A stretch of 64,000 bases of DNA, from positions 1 through 64,000 of the forward strand of contig RDZG01000079.1 in the NCBI GenBank assembly GCA_004293915.1. Reading direction: 5' to 3'. Positions 54,056 through 61,836 of the stretch are shown here, piece by piece. Origin of the DNA: Bacteroidota bacterium. GTDB lineage: Bacteria; Bacteroidota; Bacteroidia; Cytophagales; UBA9547. Both the position numbers and the translations under genes were made by a program. The notes below the pieces were generated by a model. It worked only from the letters and a program-made list of their open reading frames with translations, ran no database searches and was not told where the DNA came from. Each line of letters opens with the position of its first letter. Positions within the stretch are counted from its first letter, which is position 1.

Positions 54056-54366
54056 CTACCTAGTCCACTAACTGGCGGAGTATAGCTATCAATTCCCCCC
54101 TTAAGTACAGGGTCATATCCTAACAATGTATCTCCTCTACATTCTATATATGCACTACCAGGAAACCATGGATTACCTGCAGCATCACGCCAAAGTTTCA
54201 GTCTTATTTTATAACGCGTAGAGTTTGGCAAACTGCCAGGTCCCATAGCGGTATATTCTAAAACCCCACCCACAACGTGTGTTGCAAAGGTGTTTTGAGT
54301 GTTAAATAGCAACAATGCTAGTACAAAAATAAAATTTAATATAAAAGATTTTATGTTTATATACAT
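54007..54366 (-). CDS. N-terminus of the giant adhesin, frameshifted
   Basis: From ATG 54366 (MYINIKSFILNFIFVLALLL, signal peptide, then THVVGGVLEYTAMGPGSLPN). This frame reads to a premature stop at 54007. The sequence GLGRWR just before the join continues in the other frame as KFIRDFNIGCNSP if one A is restored. The 'ATHVVGG-E-Y' opening is standard for large Bacteroidota T9SS/PKD-type adhesins. The combined product would be about 5389 residues. Confidence 0.75.
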   Translation of the reverse strand: MYINIKSFILNFIFVLALLLFNTQNTFATHVVGGVLEYTAMGPGSLPNSTRYKIRLKLWRDAAGNPWFPGSAYIECRGDTLLGYDPVLKGGIDSYTPPVSGLGRWRNLFVILISVVILH

Positions 54367-54417
54367 CTTTATTGTGTTTGTATAATTATAATTCATACGA
54401 ATTTGGGCAATTAAATT

Positions 54418-54425
54418 CAAATATA
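54418..54425 (-). promoter_or_regulatory. candidate -7 box TATATTTG for the adhesin
   Basis: CAAATATA on the plus strand equals TATATTTG on the minus strand, 52 bases upstream of the adhesin start. It is an exact match to TAnnTTTG. No clear -33 TTTG was seen. Confidence 0.45.
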
Positions 54426-54520
54426 ATTCAATTTTAATATTTCCTTAAACATTTTTATAATACGTAAGTGAGTCATAATGGTTGGAATAATTAAAATTTG
54501 TATTATAATTGTGCTTTATT

Positions 54521-55615
54521 ATGTTCAAATACAGATTATTAGTTTTTTTATTTATTTTTAATATACTTTTAAGTGTACAAATTTATGCTCAAAACGACCC
54601 TGCGTTTTCGCAGTTTTATGCTTCAGGCATTTATTTAAACCCCGCTATTGCAGGTTTAGAACACCGATTTGCCATTACAGGCATACATCGTTCGCAGTTT
54701 AAACTCGACCAAACACAAAATGGCTCTGCACCAACAACAGGTTTTTTATATCAAACCAATTCGCTTTCTATCATTATACCATCGCATAGCAAAGGCGAAG
54801 ATAGCTACCACCGTGGCGGATTTGGAATAAATATTTATCAACAAGGTTCTGGAGGTGTTGCCAATGTTTTAGGTGCTTCACTTACAGGTGCTTATAATAT
54901 TAAATTTAGTTCATCTATTCCTCAAAACATCACTTTTGGACTTCAAGCAGGGTTTGTTCAACGCAGTTATTCAACTGAAAATATTAGGCTAGGAAGTGGC
55001 TACGATGGTGTTGGCGGATTTAATCAAGTTACATCTACAGACCAACTTATTCCGGGAAGCACCATTTCAAAAATCCATCCAGACTTTACAGTAGGACTAC
55101 TATATTATTATAATGCAGGAAGAAATATTTATGCACCTGGTATCAGTTTTTATTTGGGATTAGTAGGTTCGCATTTGAGTCGTCCAAATGCTTCGCCTTT
55201 TTTAAACAAAACCGACCGTGTTCCATTTATTTTTAAATTACATTCAGGAGTTGAAATTCATTTGGCACGAAAATTAAATGCTTCTCCAAATGTTTTTTGG
55301 ATTACAAACGGCACAAACAATGCTTTTACTCTTGGTGCATCTTTTACGTATTTAATACCAGATCATGACGAATATTTCAAACCAACACGCTTGGTTTTTG
55401 GCTATTCGTATCGTTTTGGCGATGCCATGATTTTTCAGATTGGTTTTGGCAGCAAATATTATGGTGTAGGTTTTAGTTACGATTTATATACTTCTGCTAT
55501 AAGTCAATATAGAAAAGGATTTTTGGGCAATGCTTTTGAAGTTTCGTTTAAAACAACACTACATATAAGTAAAAAAGCTAAAAAATCATCTAAATTCCAT
55601 ACACCGCTTATGTAG
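54521..55615 (+). CDS. PorP/SprF family T9SS membrane protein (first copy)
   Basis: Started at ATG 54521 (364 residues; a TTG 12 bases earlier is possible). Signal peptide to IYAQ, then the PorP/SprF opening NDPAFSQFYASGIYLNPAIAGL, the 'QFY-NPA-AG' pattern, with later beta-barrel strands (ITFGLQAGFVQRSY, GLLYYYNAGRNI, RFGDAMIFQIGFGS). PorP/SprF proteins are outer-membrane barrels that help export or attachment of SprB-type type B cargo. It is divergent from the giant type B adhesin and is its likely partner. The last ~20 residues are basic (KKAKKSSKFH). Confidence 0.9.
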   Translation: MFKYRLLVFLFIFNILLSVQIYAQNDPAFSQFYASGIYLNPAIAGLEHRFAITGIHRSQFKLDQTQNGSAPTTGFLYQTNSLSIIIPSHSKGEDSYHRGGFGINIYQQGSGGVANVLGASLTGAYNIKFSSSIPQNITFGLQAGFVQRSYSTENIRLGSGYDGVGGFNQVTSTDQLIPGSTISKIHPDFTVGLLYYYNAGRNIYAPGISFYLGLVGSHLSRPNASPFLNKTDRVPFIFKLHSGVEIHLARKLNASPNVFWITNGTNNAFTLGASFTYLIPDHDEYFKPTRLVFGYSYRFGDAMIFQIGFGSKYYGVGFSYDLYTSAISQYRKGFLGNAFEVSFKTTLHISKKAKKSSKFHTPLM

Positions 55616-55622
55616 TTGTTAA

Positions 55623-55757
55623 TTGATAGTTGATAGTTGATAGTTGATAGTTGATAGTTGATAGTTGATAGTTGATAGTTGATAGTTGATAGTTGATAGT
55701 TGATAGTTGATAGTTGATAGTAGTTGATAGTTGATAGTTGATAGTTGATAGTTGATA
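55623..55757 (+). repeat. TTGATAG tandem heptamer array
   Basis: Fourteen perfect TTGATAG units (55623-55720), a TAG interruption, then four more and a partial. It is intergenic, beginning a few bases after the first PorP/SprF stop codon. Copy number is likely unstable. Confidence 0.9.
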
Positions 55758-55816
55758 AAATTTGAAATTTTATTATAGCATTACAAAAAAAAGTTATAAT
55801 TTTATTTAATTATTAT

Positions 55817-55893
55817 ATTCATAATTCATAATTCATAATTCATAATTCATAATTCATAATTCATAATTCATAATTCATAATTCATAATTCATA
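55817..55893 (+). repeat. ATTCATA tandem heptamer array
   Basis: Eleven perfect ATTCATA units ending 15 bases before the TTG start of the second PorP/SprF gene. Its closeness to the start could influence transcription or spacing. Confidence 0.9.
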
Positions 55894-55908
55894 ACTAATT
55901 AAATTGAT

Positions 55909-57000
55909 TTGAAAAAAATACTTCTGTTTTGTTTATTTTTAGTTTCTTTTTTAGAAATCAAGGCACAAGATCCTCAGTACTCTATGTTTTATATGGTGCC
56001 AATGTACATCAATCCTGCTTTTGCGGGTAGTCGCCATGCAAATAGAGTGATGCTACACAACCGTGCACAATGGACTAACCAACCTGGTAACTTTTTTCCA
56101 CAAACTTTTTTCTCGTTCGATACTTACTCTACAAAATATAAAAGTGGTATAGGTGCAACACTAATGTACGATTCGCAAGGAAACAATCCTGGTTTTGAAA
56201 ACGGAAAAGTAAAAGCTTTGAAACTAGGTTTAACTTATGCTTATGAACTACGAATAAATAGCAATAATACCATACGTTTTGGGCTTCAAGGTGGTTTTAT
56301 CCAACAAGAAGTTGTTGTTGAAAAATTGCCTAGTCAATACAACCCAACAACAGAAACATTTAGTAACATAACCACTGTTTATAATGTTATCAAACCCGAT
56401 ATTACAGCAGGGCTATTATATTTTGCTAAGCGATTTTATGCTTCGGTTTCAGCAGGGCATTTGAATAGACCAAATATGACCATTTTTAACAGTGACAACG
56501 CACGATTGCCTATAAAACTAGAAGTTACACTTGGATACAAAATACCATTGATATTAAACACAGGTGCAGCAGGTTTGCATAGTGGAAACCCTGTAATGAT
56601 GTCACTTACTCCTACCATGACCTATAAAAAACAATTAACTAACGATCAAATTGATATTGGATTGTATTGGGCTTATAAGTGGATTATTGCTGGTGTGTGG
56701 TATCGTGGCATTCCATTTAAACAATTTAAAAGAGACATTCAAGGCGGAAATGCAGCACAAAGTCTCCAAAACAACGAATCGGTGGTATTTTTGGTTGGGG
56801 CAAGTTATATGGGTTTTGGTATAGGCTATTCGTATGATTTAACGGTTTCTTCGCAAGGGCTTGGCACTGGTGGTTCGCACGAATTAAATTTGTCGTATGT
56901 TTTTAGAACTAGATATACTAAAAAACCTGTCAAATCGCTACCTTGCCCAGATTTTGAGTACGATATTTTGCAACGTGGCGGGGCTGGAAGGGTTAAATAA
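55909..57000 (+). CDS. PorP/SprF family T9SS membrane protein (second copy)
   Basis: A 363-residue protein from a TTG start (MKKILLFCLFLVSFLEIKAQ, no nearby ATG). Family opening DPQYSMFYMVPMYINPAFAG, followed by alternating beta strands (NNTIRFGLQGGFIQQEVVV, DITAGLLYFAKRFYASVSAG, DIGLYWAYKWIIAGVWYRG) and a short Cys-containing tail. It keeps the same role as the first copy: outer-membrane barrel partner of type B cargo. The copies are not closely similar. It is preceded by heptamer arrays and followed after 33 bases by an MBL-fold gene. Confidence 0.88.
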   Translation: MKKILLFCLFLVSFLEIKAQDPQYSMFYMVPMYINPAFAGSRHANRVMLHNRAQWTNQPGNFFPQTFFSFDTYSTKYKSGIGATLMYDSQGNNPGFENGKVKALKLGLTYAYELRINSNNTIRFGLQGGFIQQEVVVEKLPSQYNPTTETFSNITTVYNVIKPDITAGLLYFAKRFYASVSAGHLNRPNMTIFNSDNARLPIKLEVTLGYKIPLILNTGAAGLHSGNPVMMSLTPTMTYKKQLTNDQIDIGLYWAYKWIIAGVWYRGIPFKQFKRDIQGGNAAQSLQNNESVVFLVGASYMGFGIGYSYDLTVSSQGLGTGGSHELNLSYVFRTRYTKKPVKSLPCPDFEYDILQRGGAGRVK

Positions 57001-57033
57001 TTTTTTATTTCTACATATATTACCCTTACTAAA

Positions 57034-57876
57034 TTGCAAATTTTCGCTATAAACACTGGTCTTTTCAAACTCGATGGTGGTGCCATGTTTGGAGTTGTAC
57101 CAAAAACCATTTGGCAAAAACTGAACCCAGCCGATGAAAATAATTTATGCACTTGGGCAATGCGGTGTTTGCTAGTTAAAGATGGCAAAAAACTAATTTT
57201 AGTTGATACAGGTTGTGGAAACAAACAAGATGAACGTTTTTTTAAACATTATTTTTTACATGGAAATGATACACTCGAGAAATCGCTAAACAACTTGGGC
57301 TTTTCGACCGATGATATTACAGATGTAATTCTCACACATTTGCATTTTGATCATGTGGGAGGAGCATTAAAATGGAATTTAGATAAATCAAAAACTGAAT
57401 TAACATTCAAAAACGCCACTTATTGGTCTAATAAAGCCCATTGGTTTTCGGCATCGTATCCAAATCCGAGAGAAGCAGCCAGTTTTTTGAAAGAAAATTT
57501 TAAAGGAATCGAAGACACAGCCCAACTCAAATACATTGGAAAAGATGCTGATTTTAACCATCCCGAATTTAGTTTTAGTATTGTGAGCGGACATACCGAA
57601 AGTATGTTAATTCCAAAAATAAAATACAAAAACAAAACAATTTGCTTTATGGCAGATTTGATACCATCTGTTGGACACATTTCAATTCCTTATATTATGG
57701 CTTATGATATGCGTCCACTAGAGGCAATGAAAGAAAAAGAAAGTTTTTTGAAAGAAGCTCTCGAAAATAATTATATTTTATTTTTTGAACACGACCCCAC
57801 CAACGAATGTGCTACCTTAAAACAAACCGAAAAAGGAATAAGAGCAGATAAAACATTCAAATTGAGCGAGTTATGA
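57034..57876 (+). CDS. MBL-fold metallo-hydrolase
   Basis: A 280-residue cytosolic protein beginning at a TTG (MQIFAINTGLFKLDGGAMFG). Zinc-binding motif THLHFDHVGG (His102, His104, Asp106, His107), an earlier Asp in LVDTGCG, and later metal His residues in VSGHTESM and FEHDPTNE. It resembles the quorum-quenching lactonase / RNase Z-like branch of MBL proteins; the substrate cannot be told from sequence. It overlaps the next gene by ATGA, so the two are coupled. Confidence 0.85.
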   Translation: MQIFAINTGLFKLDGGAMFGVVPKTIWQKLNPADENNLCTWAMRCLLVKDGKKLILVDTGCGNKQDERFFKHYFLHGNDTLEKSLNNLGFSTDDITDVILTHLHFDHVGGALKWNLDKSKTELTFKNATYWSNKAHWFSASYPNPREAASFLKENFKGIEDTAQLKYIGKDADFNHPEFSFSIVSGHTESMLIPKIKYKNKTICFMADLIPSVGHISIPYIMAYDMRPLEAMKEKESFLKEALENNYILFFEHDPTNECATLKQTEKGIRADKTFKLSEL

Positions 57877-58670
57877 GAAATTATATAATCGCATTTGGTT
57901 TTATATTTAATCTTTGTTTTGCACAAAATTCTGTAAAAATAGTTTCTTGGAATGTTTTAAATTTAGGTTTTTATACCTCAAACGAAAAAATAGATTTTAT
58001 CGTTTCTTACATAAAAGATGCTGATATTGTGGTTTTACAAGAAATAAAATCAAACAAATATGGTACCGAAGATTTTAAAAAACTATTTTCAAAACTCAAT
58101 CAATCTGAAAAAAGCTGGGAATACACTTTGAGTGGTGCCACATCTGGACCTGGACACGAACAATACGCCTATATTTGGAAAAAAAACAAAATTAAACTTA
58201 AAGAAGCAGCTTGGCTCGACCAAACCATTGAAAAAGAAATTGATAGAGAACCTTATTTAGCTCGATTTGAATACAATAACAAAAATTTTACCTTGGCTAA
58301 TTTTCATGCTGTGCCACAAAAAAAAGCACCTTGGGAAGAAATTAAGCAATTGCCGCAACTGCATAAAGCCTATTTGGCTGATAATCTGATACTTTGTGGC
58401 GATTTTAATTTAACTTACAAAGACAGAGCATATGCCGAATTATATAAAAATGGCTACGAAGCATCGCTCAAAAACCAAAAAACGACTATAAAAGGCGAAG
58501 AAAAAAACGGAGAACGACTAGCCAACGATTTTGATAATTTTTATTTCGAAAAAGCTTTTTTTAATATCCAATCTAGTGGAGCAATTGATTTTACACCAAA
58601 ATTCAATTCGCTAAAAGAAGCTAGACTAATGTCGGATCATTTACCAATATATTTGGTGTTGAAATTTTGA
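57873..58670 (+). CDS. secreted endonuclease/exonuclease/phosphatase-family protein
   Basis: A 265-residue protein with a signal peptide (MRNYIIAFGFIFNLCFAQ). EEP motifs: VSWNVLNLGFY, ADIVVLQEIKS (metal Glu), AYIWKKNKIKL, LILCGDFNLTY (Asp-x-Asn) and the ending LMSDHLPIYLVL (SDH). These residues fit a DNase I-like nuclease or phosphodiesterase active outside the cytoplasm, for nutrient salvage or defence. It is coupled to the MBL-fold hydrolase upstream. Confidence 0.85.
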   Translation: MRNYIIAFGFIFNLCFAQNSVKIVSWNVLNLGFYTSNEKIDFIVSYIKDADIVVLQEIKSNKYGTEDFKKLFSKLNQSEKSWEYTLSGATSGPGHEQYAYIWKKNKIKLKEAAWLDQTIEKEIDREPYLARFEYNNKNFTLANFHAVPQKKAPWEEIKQLPQLHKAYLADNLILCGDFNLTYKDRAYAELYKNGYEASLKNQKTTIKGEEKNGERLANDFDNFYFEKAFFNIQSSGAIDFTPKFNSLKEARLMSDHLPIYLVLKF

Positions 58671-58693
58671 TAGTATTTTATAACTTTTTTTTC

Positions 58694-58701
58694 TAAATTT
58701 G
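58694..58701 (+). promoter_or_regulatory. candidate -7 box TAAATTTG
   Basis: Exact TAnnTTTG match 22 bases ahead of the antitoxin-like start. A TTTG at 58666-58669 could be the -33 element, though the spacer (24) is slightly long. Confidence 0.5.
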
Positions 58702-58723
58702 TTAATGTAATAGTTCAATAATC

Positions 58724-58945
58724 ATGGTAGAATTTAAGTTACAACTCGAAGATAATTTTGTTGAAACATTTGGGCATTTAGAAATAGAAAAACAACTTCA
58801 AGAATTTAAAAAAAAAATTGTTTTAAAACTTGCGGCTAAAGATATTTTGAAAGACTATAAAAATGAAAATATCGAAAATGATTTAGAATGGCAATTGAAT
58901 AGAAAAAATGTTTGGGAACAAGAAAAAAGTAAATATTTTTCATAA
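58724..58945 (+). CDS. putative VapB-like antitoxin
   Basis: A 73-residue acidic/basic helical protein directly upstream of a PIN toxin gene (adjacent, no gap). It contains FGHLEIEKQLQEFKKKIVLK and NVWEQEKSKYF. No DNA-binding fold is recognised, but the position and size are those of the antitoxin of a PIN module. Confidence 0.65.
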   Translation: MVEFKLQLEDNFVETFGHLEIEKQLQEFKKKIVLKLAAKDILKDYKNENIENDLEWQLNRKNVWEQEKSKYFS

Positions 58946-59368
58946 ATGTTAGATTATGTGGTTGATGCAAATGTTTTAATGAGTGTTTTGATTAGTCAAA
59001 AAGCAAGCTATAAACCTATCTTAACTCATTATAATTTTATTTTTCCTGATTTTGTATTATTGGAAATTGAAAAATATAAAACTATATTAAAACAAAAAAC
59101 CAATAATAATGAAGATGCTTTTTTACATTGGTCATATTTTGTTTTTTCTCGATTAACCATACTTCCACAATATGTATTAACAAATGAAAGTATTGAAAAA
59201 TCTAAAAAACTTTTAGAAAAAATAGACCCAAAAGATACAGCTTATGTTGCTTTAGCAATGCAATTGGATTTGCCACTTTTAACAAGAGATATTATTTTAT
59301 ACAATGGCTTACGAAAACAAGGATTTAGAAAGATTATTTTATTCAATGATTTCTTAAATACAATTTAA
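58946..59368 (+). CDS. PIN-domain toxin, VapC-like
   Basis: A 140-residue PIN protein with its acidic residues in order: D in VVDANVLMSVL, E in DFVLLEIEKYK, then D in IDPKDTAYVAL and D in LPLLTRDIILYNG. These form the Mg-binding site of VapC-type RNases. It is paired with the small gene before it, forming a complete module in contrast to the broken PIN copy at the window start. Confidence 0.85.
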   Translation: MLDYVVDANVLMSVLISQKASYKPILTHYNFIFPDFVLLEIEKYKTILKQKTNNNEDAFLHWSYFVFSRLTILPQYVLTNESIEKSKKLLEKIDPKDTAYVALAMQLDLPLLTRDIILYNGLRKQGFRKIILFNDFLNTI

Positions 59369-59379
59369 AACAAAAAACC

Positions 59380-60318
59380 TTAAGTTACAGCAAACTTTTT
59401 GGCTAAAAAACGAGAAAATGGCAGCAAGCACAAAATAATAAGTGCATAAAAAATTCCTAAAAAAACAACTGCTATTGCTGCATCCAAAATTATGACTCCA
59501 ATCACAGCAGATTTTACTGCAAAGCGAATGGGATCGGGTTTGCCTTCGGCAGAAATTGCCGAAAAAAGTGGTTTCATAACTGTATTAAAAAACAAAATCA
59601 AAAATGGAATTTGGCTTATAAAAATATATACACCAAATTTTTTATCGCTTTGCAATGCAGCAATCGATACCACTAAAAATATAAAAATATAAATTCCTAA
59701 GCCAATAAATAAATTTTCTCGGCTTGCTCCATGCACTTCTCCCCTACTTATATAAGTGATAGCAAAAATATAAATCAAAGGAATTGCCATCCAAAATGGA
59801 TGCAAAAACAAAGAAGCTGGAACAGCACTAATGCCCAAAGCCAGATTTGAAGCTCGACATAATCCCATATTTAATGGACCAAAAAATGCGTGTTTTTTTG
59901 CAAATGCATCGTAACATAAAGTGAGCAAAACAATCAAAAAAGCAATTAATCCAGCTACATAATTTACACAAAATGCAGACAAAACACCTACCGCATACAA
60001 AGCAATGCCAAAAAAACAAGCTTGTTTAAGCGAAATTTTACCACTCGGAATTGGTCGTTCGGGTCGTTCGATTGCATCTAATTTGGCATCAAAAAAATCA
60101 TTCATTACCACACCACCTCCATACAAGCCAGTGGTTGAAAGCAATAAAAAAAACAAATTCAAAGGCGTATCTATTTGAAAATCAAGCGAAACAATGCTTG
60201 GAAAAGAAACAATAGCACCAGAAATTGCAAAACCCAACAGAATATTTGCCCAAGCTGTAATGATATTTGCTGGCCGCATGAGTATGAGCCATGGATTTTT
60301 TATTAAATTTTGAATCAT
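59380..60318 (-). CDS. UbiA-family prenyltransferase, EboC-like
   Basis: A 312-residue membrane protein with about nine transmembrane helices. Motifs: WLILMRPANIITAWANILLG and the prenyl-binding NDFFDAKLD (Asn73-Asp81) followed by AIERPERPIPSG. The second half carries LCYDAFAKKHAFFGPLNMGL with CRASNLALG, the pattern of EboC-type UbiA proteins. UbiA enzymes attach isoprenoid chains to aromatic or other acceptors. The other eboABDEF genes are not in the window, so the substrate is unknown. It overlaps the M23 gene by one base. Confidence 0.8.
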   Translation of the reverse strand: MIQNLIKNPWLILMRPANIITAWANILLGFAISGAIVSFPSIVSLDFQIDTPLNLFFLLLSTTGLYGGGVVMNDFFDAKLDAIERPERPIPSGKISLKQACFFGIALYAVGVLSAFCVNYVAGLIAFLIVLLTLCYDAFAKKHAFFGPLNMGLCRASNLALGISAVPASLFLHPFWMAIPLIYIFAITYISRGEVHGASRENLFIGLGIYIFIFLVVSIAALQSDKKFGVYIFISQIPFLILFFNTVMKPLFSAISAEGKPDPIRFAVKSAVIGVIILDAAIAVVFLGIFYALIILCLLPFSRFLAKKFAVT

Positions 60319-61289
60319 TACCCTAAAGATTGATTTTCGGCACCTGCAATTTTTATTAATTCTTCGTATTCACTTGAAGATAAATCATTGAAAAAATAAT
60401 GAATTGGATCAACTGTTGAACCATTTTTATGTACTTCGTAATGCAAGTGTGGTGATGTTGCTGTACCCGTACTACCAACAAACCCAATAATTTCGCCTCT
60501 TTTTACTTTTTGTCCTTGTTTTATTTTTATTTTATCGCAATGTCCATAGCGTGTCATAAACCCAAAACCATGTTCGATTTCGATGCAATTCCCGTAGCCT
60601 TCAAAGTCTTTTTTTACTTGTGCAATACCATTTCCAGTGGCATAAATTGGAGTTCCACGCACGGCAGAAAAATCGCAACCTGCGTGAAAACGCATTACTT
60701 TATATATAGGATGCATCCGCATTCCATATCCCGAAGCAAAATGCCTTAATTCTTTATCAGAAACGGGTTGAATAGCTGGAATTGAAGCCAACATATCTTG
60801 CTTTTTTAGTGCAATATTTAATAATTCATCAAATGATTTGGTTTGAGTTTTAAGTTTTAGATTTAATTCATCCACCATATCATATGTAATATTTACCAAT
60901 TCATTTTTATCCATTTTGGCAAATGATGCAAATGATTTGTATTTTTCTTGTCCCAAATTAGCCGAACCAGCAAAATCTCTTTGTTTGGTTTCAAAAATAA
61001 CTCTATAAATAGCATTATCTTTTTCTTTAAGACTACGAAGTGAAACTAAAATTTGATCAAATTTATCATGAAGCAAATGGTAATTGGTTCGTAACTCATC
61101 GTTTTCGATTCGTAATTTTCGCTCTTTGGCAGAATCAAAAAAATTGACATATGCCAAAAACATACAGCCAGAAAATACCGCACTCAAAACCGAAAAACCA
61201 GTAAAATTTAATAATACATCCTGCCAACGTGTAACCACACGCTCATATCTGCATGTATTTGTATCATAATAATATTTTACCTTTGCCAA
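60318..61289 (-). CDS. M23-family (LytM) peptidase
   Basis: Started at a TTG to give MAKVKYYYDTNTCRYERV, the usual beginning of this Bacteroidota family (323 residues). It has one N-terminal membrane anchor (SVLSAVFSGCMFLAYV), a coiled coil (ERKLRIENDELRTNYHLLHD) and a C-terminal LytM domain with zinc ligands in FHAGCDFSAVRG (H, D) and SPHLHYEV (HxH), plus the GHC loop. It cleaves or regulates peptidoglycan cross-links from the periplasmic side of the inner membrane. It is transcribed into the UbiA gene with a TAATG junction. Spacing suggests one operon. Confidence 0.85.
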   Translation of the reverse strand: MAKVKYYYDTNTCRYERVVTRWQDVLLNFTGFSVLSAVFSGCMFLAYVNFFDSAKERKLRIENDELRTNYHLLHDKFDQILVSLRSLKEKDNAIYRVIFETKQRDFAGSANLGQEKYKSFASFAKMDKNELVNITYDMVDELNLKLKTQTKSFDELLNIALKKQDMLASIPAIQPVSDKELRHFASGYGMRMHPIYKVMRFHAGCDFSAVRGTPIYATGNGIAQVKKDFEGYGNCIEIEHGFGFMTRYGHCDKIKIKQGQKVKRGEIIGFVGSTGTATSPHLHYEVHKNGSTVDPIHYFFNDLSSSEYEELIKIAGAENQSLG

Positions 61290-61836
61290 TTTTTTATTGA
61301 ATATTAGAATTAAAAACCTGATAACATTTTGATTTAAAACCGAAAAAGTTATCAACATGTTGGCAATTTATCAAAATTTTTTAATTCTAGCTTCATCTTT
61401 AAATAAAATATTTTTTCAAAAACTTAGACTTTAAAATGTTATTGTATTATTAATTCATTTAGTATTTATTAATAATTATTTCATGATTTAATAATCTATA
61501 AAAAAAGTATAAAAATTACTAAAAAAAAGAAACTATTAAAATTTTAAAAAAAAGAAAAAATAGGTTTTAAAATTGATTTCATGAATTTTGAGTAAAATAT
61601 TTTTTTAATAAATTTTATTTTTTCGATATTAAATATAACTTTTCAAAGTTCCTTTCGTAAAAAGACTATTTTTTCATACACGACCTATTTACATTTTGAT
61701 TTTTTTTTACTATGTTTGGAGGCTAACCTTAAGTATTTATCACAAAATATTATTTAGAAAATTTAAAGATTTTAAACAATATTATTAAGAAAAATATTTA
61801 GAAAATATAACGAACATTAAGTAGCAATATTTACGA
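61290..61836. other. AT-rich intergenic region upstream of the glutamate synthase gene
   Basis: About 550 bases with no gene. It is very A/T-rich with many T and A runs, and holds the promoters of the divergent M23 and glutamate synthase genes. TATGTTTG at 61711-61718 is an exact -7 box for the plus-strand gene, giving a 110-base leader. Nothing else was recognised. Confidence 0.4.
61711..61718 (+). promoter_or_regulatory. candidate -7 box TATGTTTG
   Basis: Matches TAnnTTTG, preceded by a T tract, 118 bases ahead of the glutamate synthase start. No -33 TTTG at ideal spacing. Confidence 0.4.

Noticed and set aside
55623-55893. Possible CRISPR array
   Set aside because: Pure 7-bp tandem repeats without spacers.
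61290-61358. Upstream start of the M23 peptidase
   Set aside because: The family normally starts MAKVKYYYD, matching the TTG at 61289.
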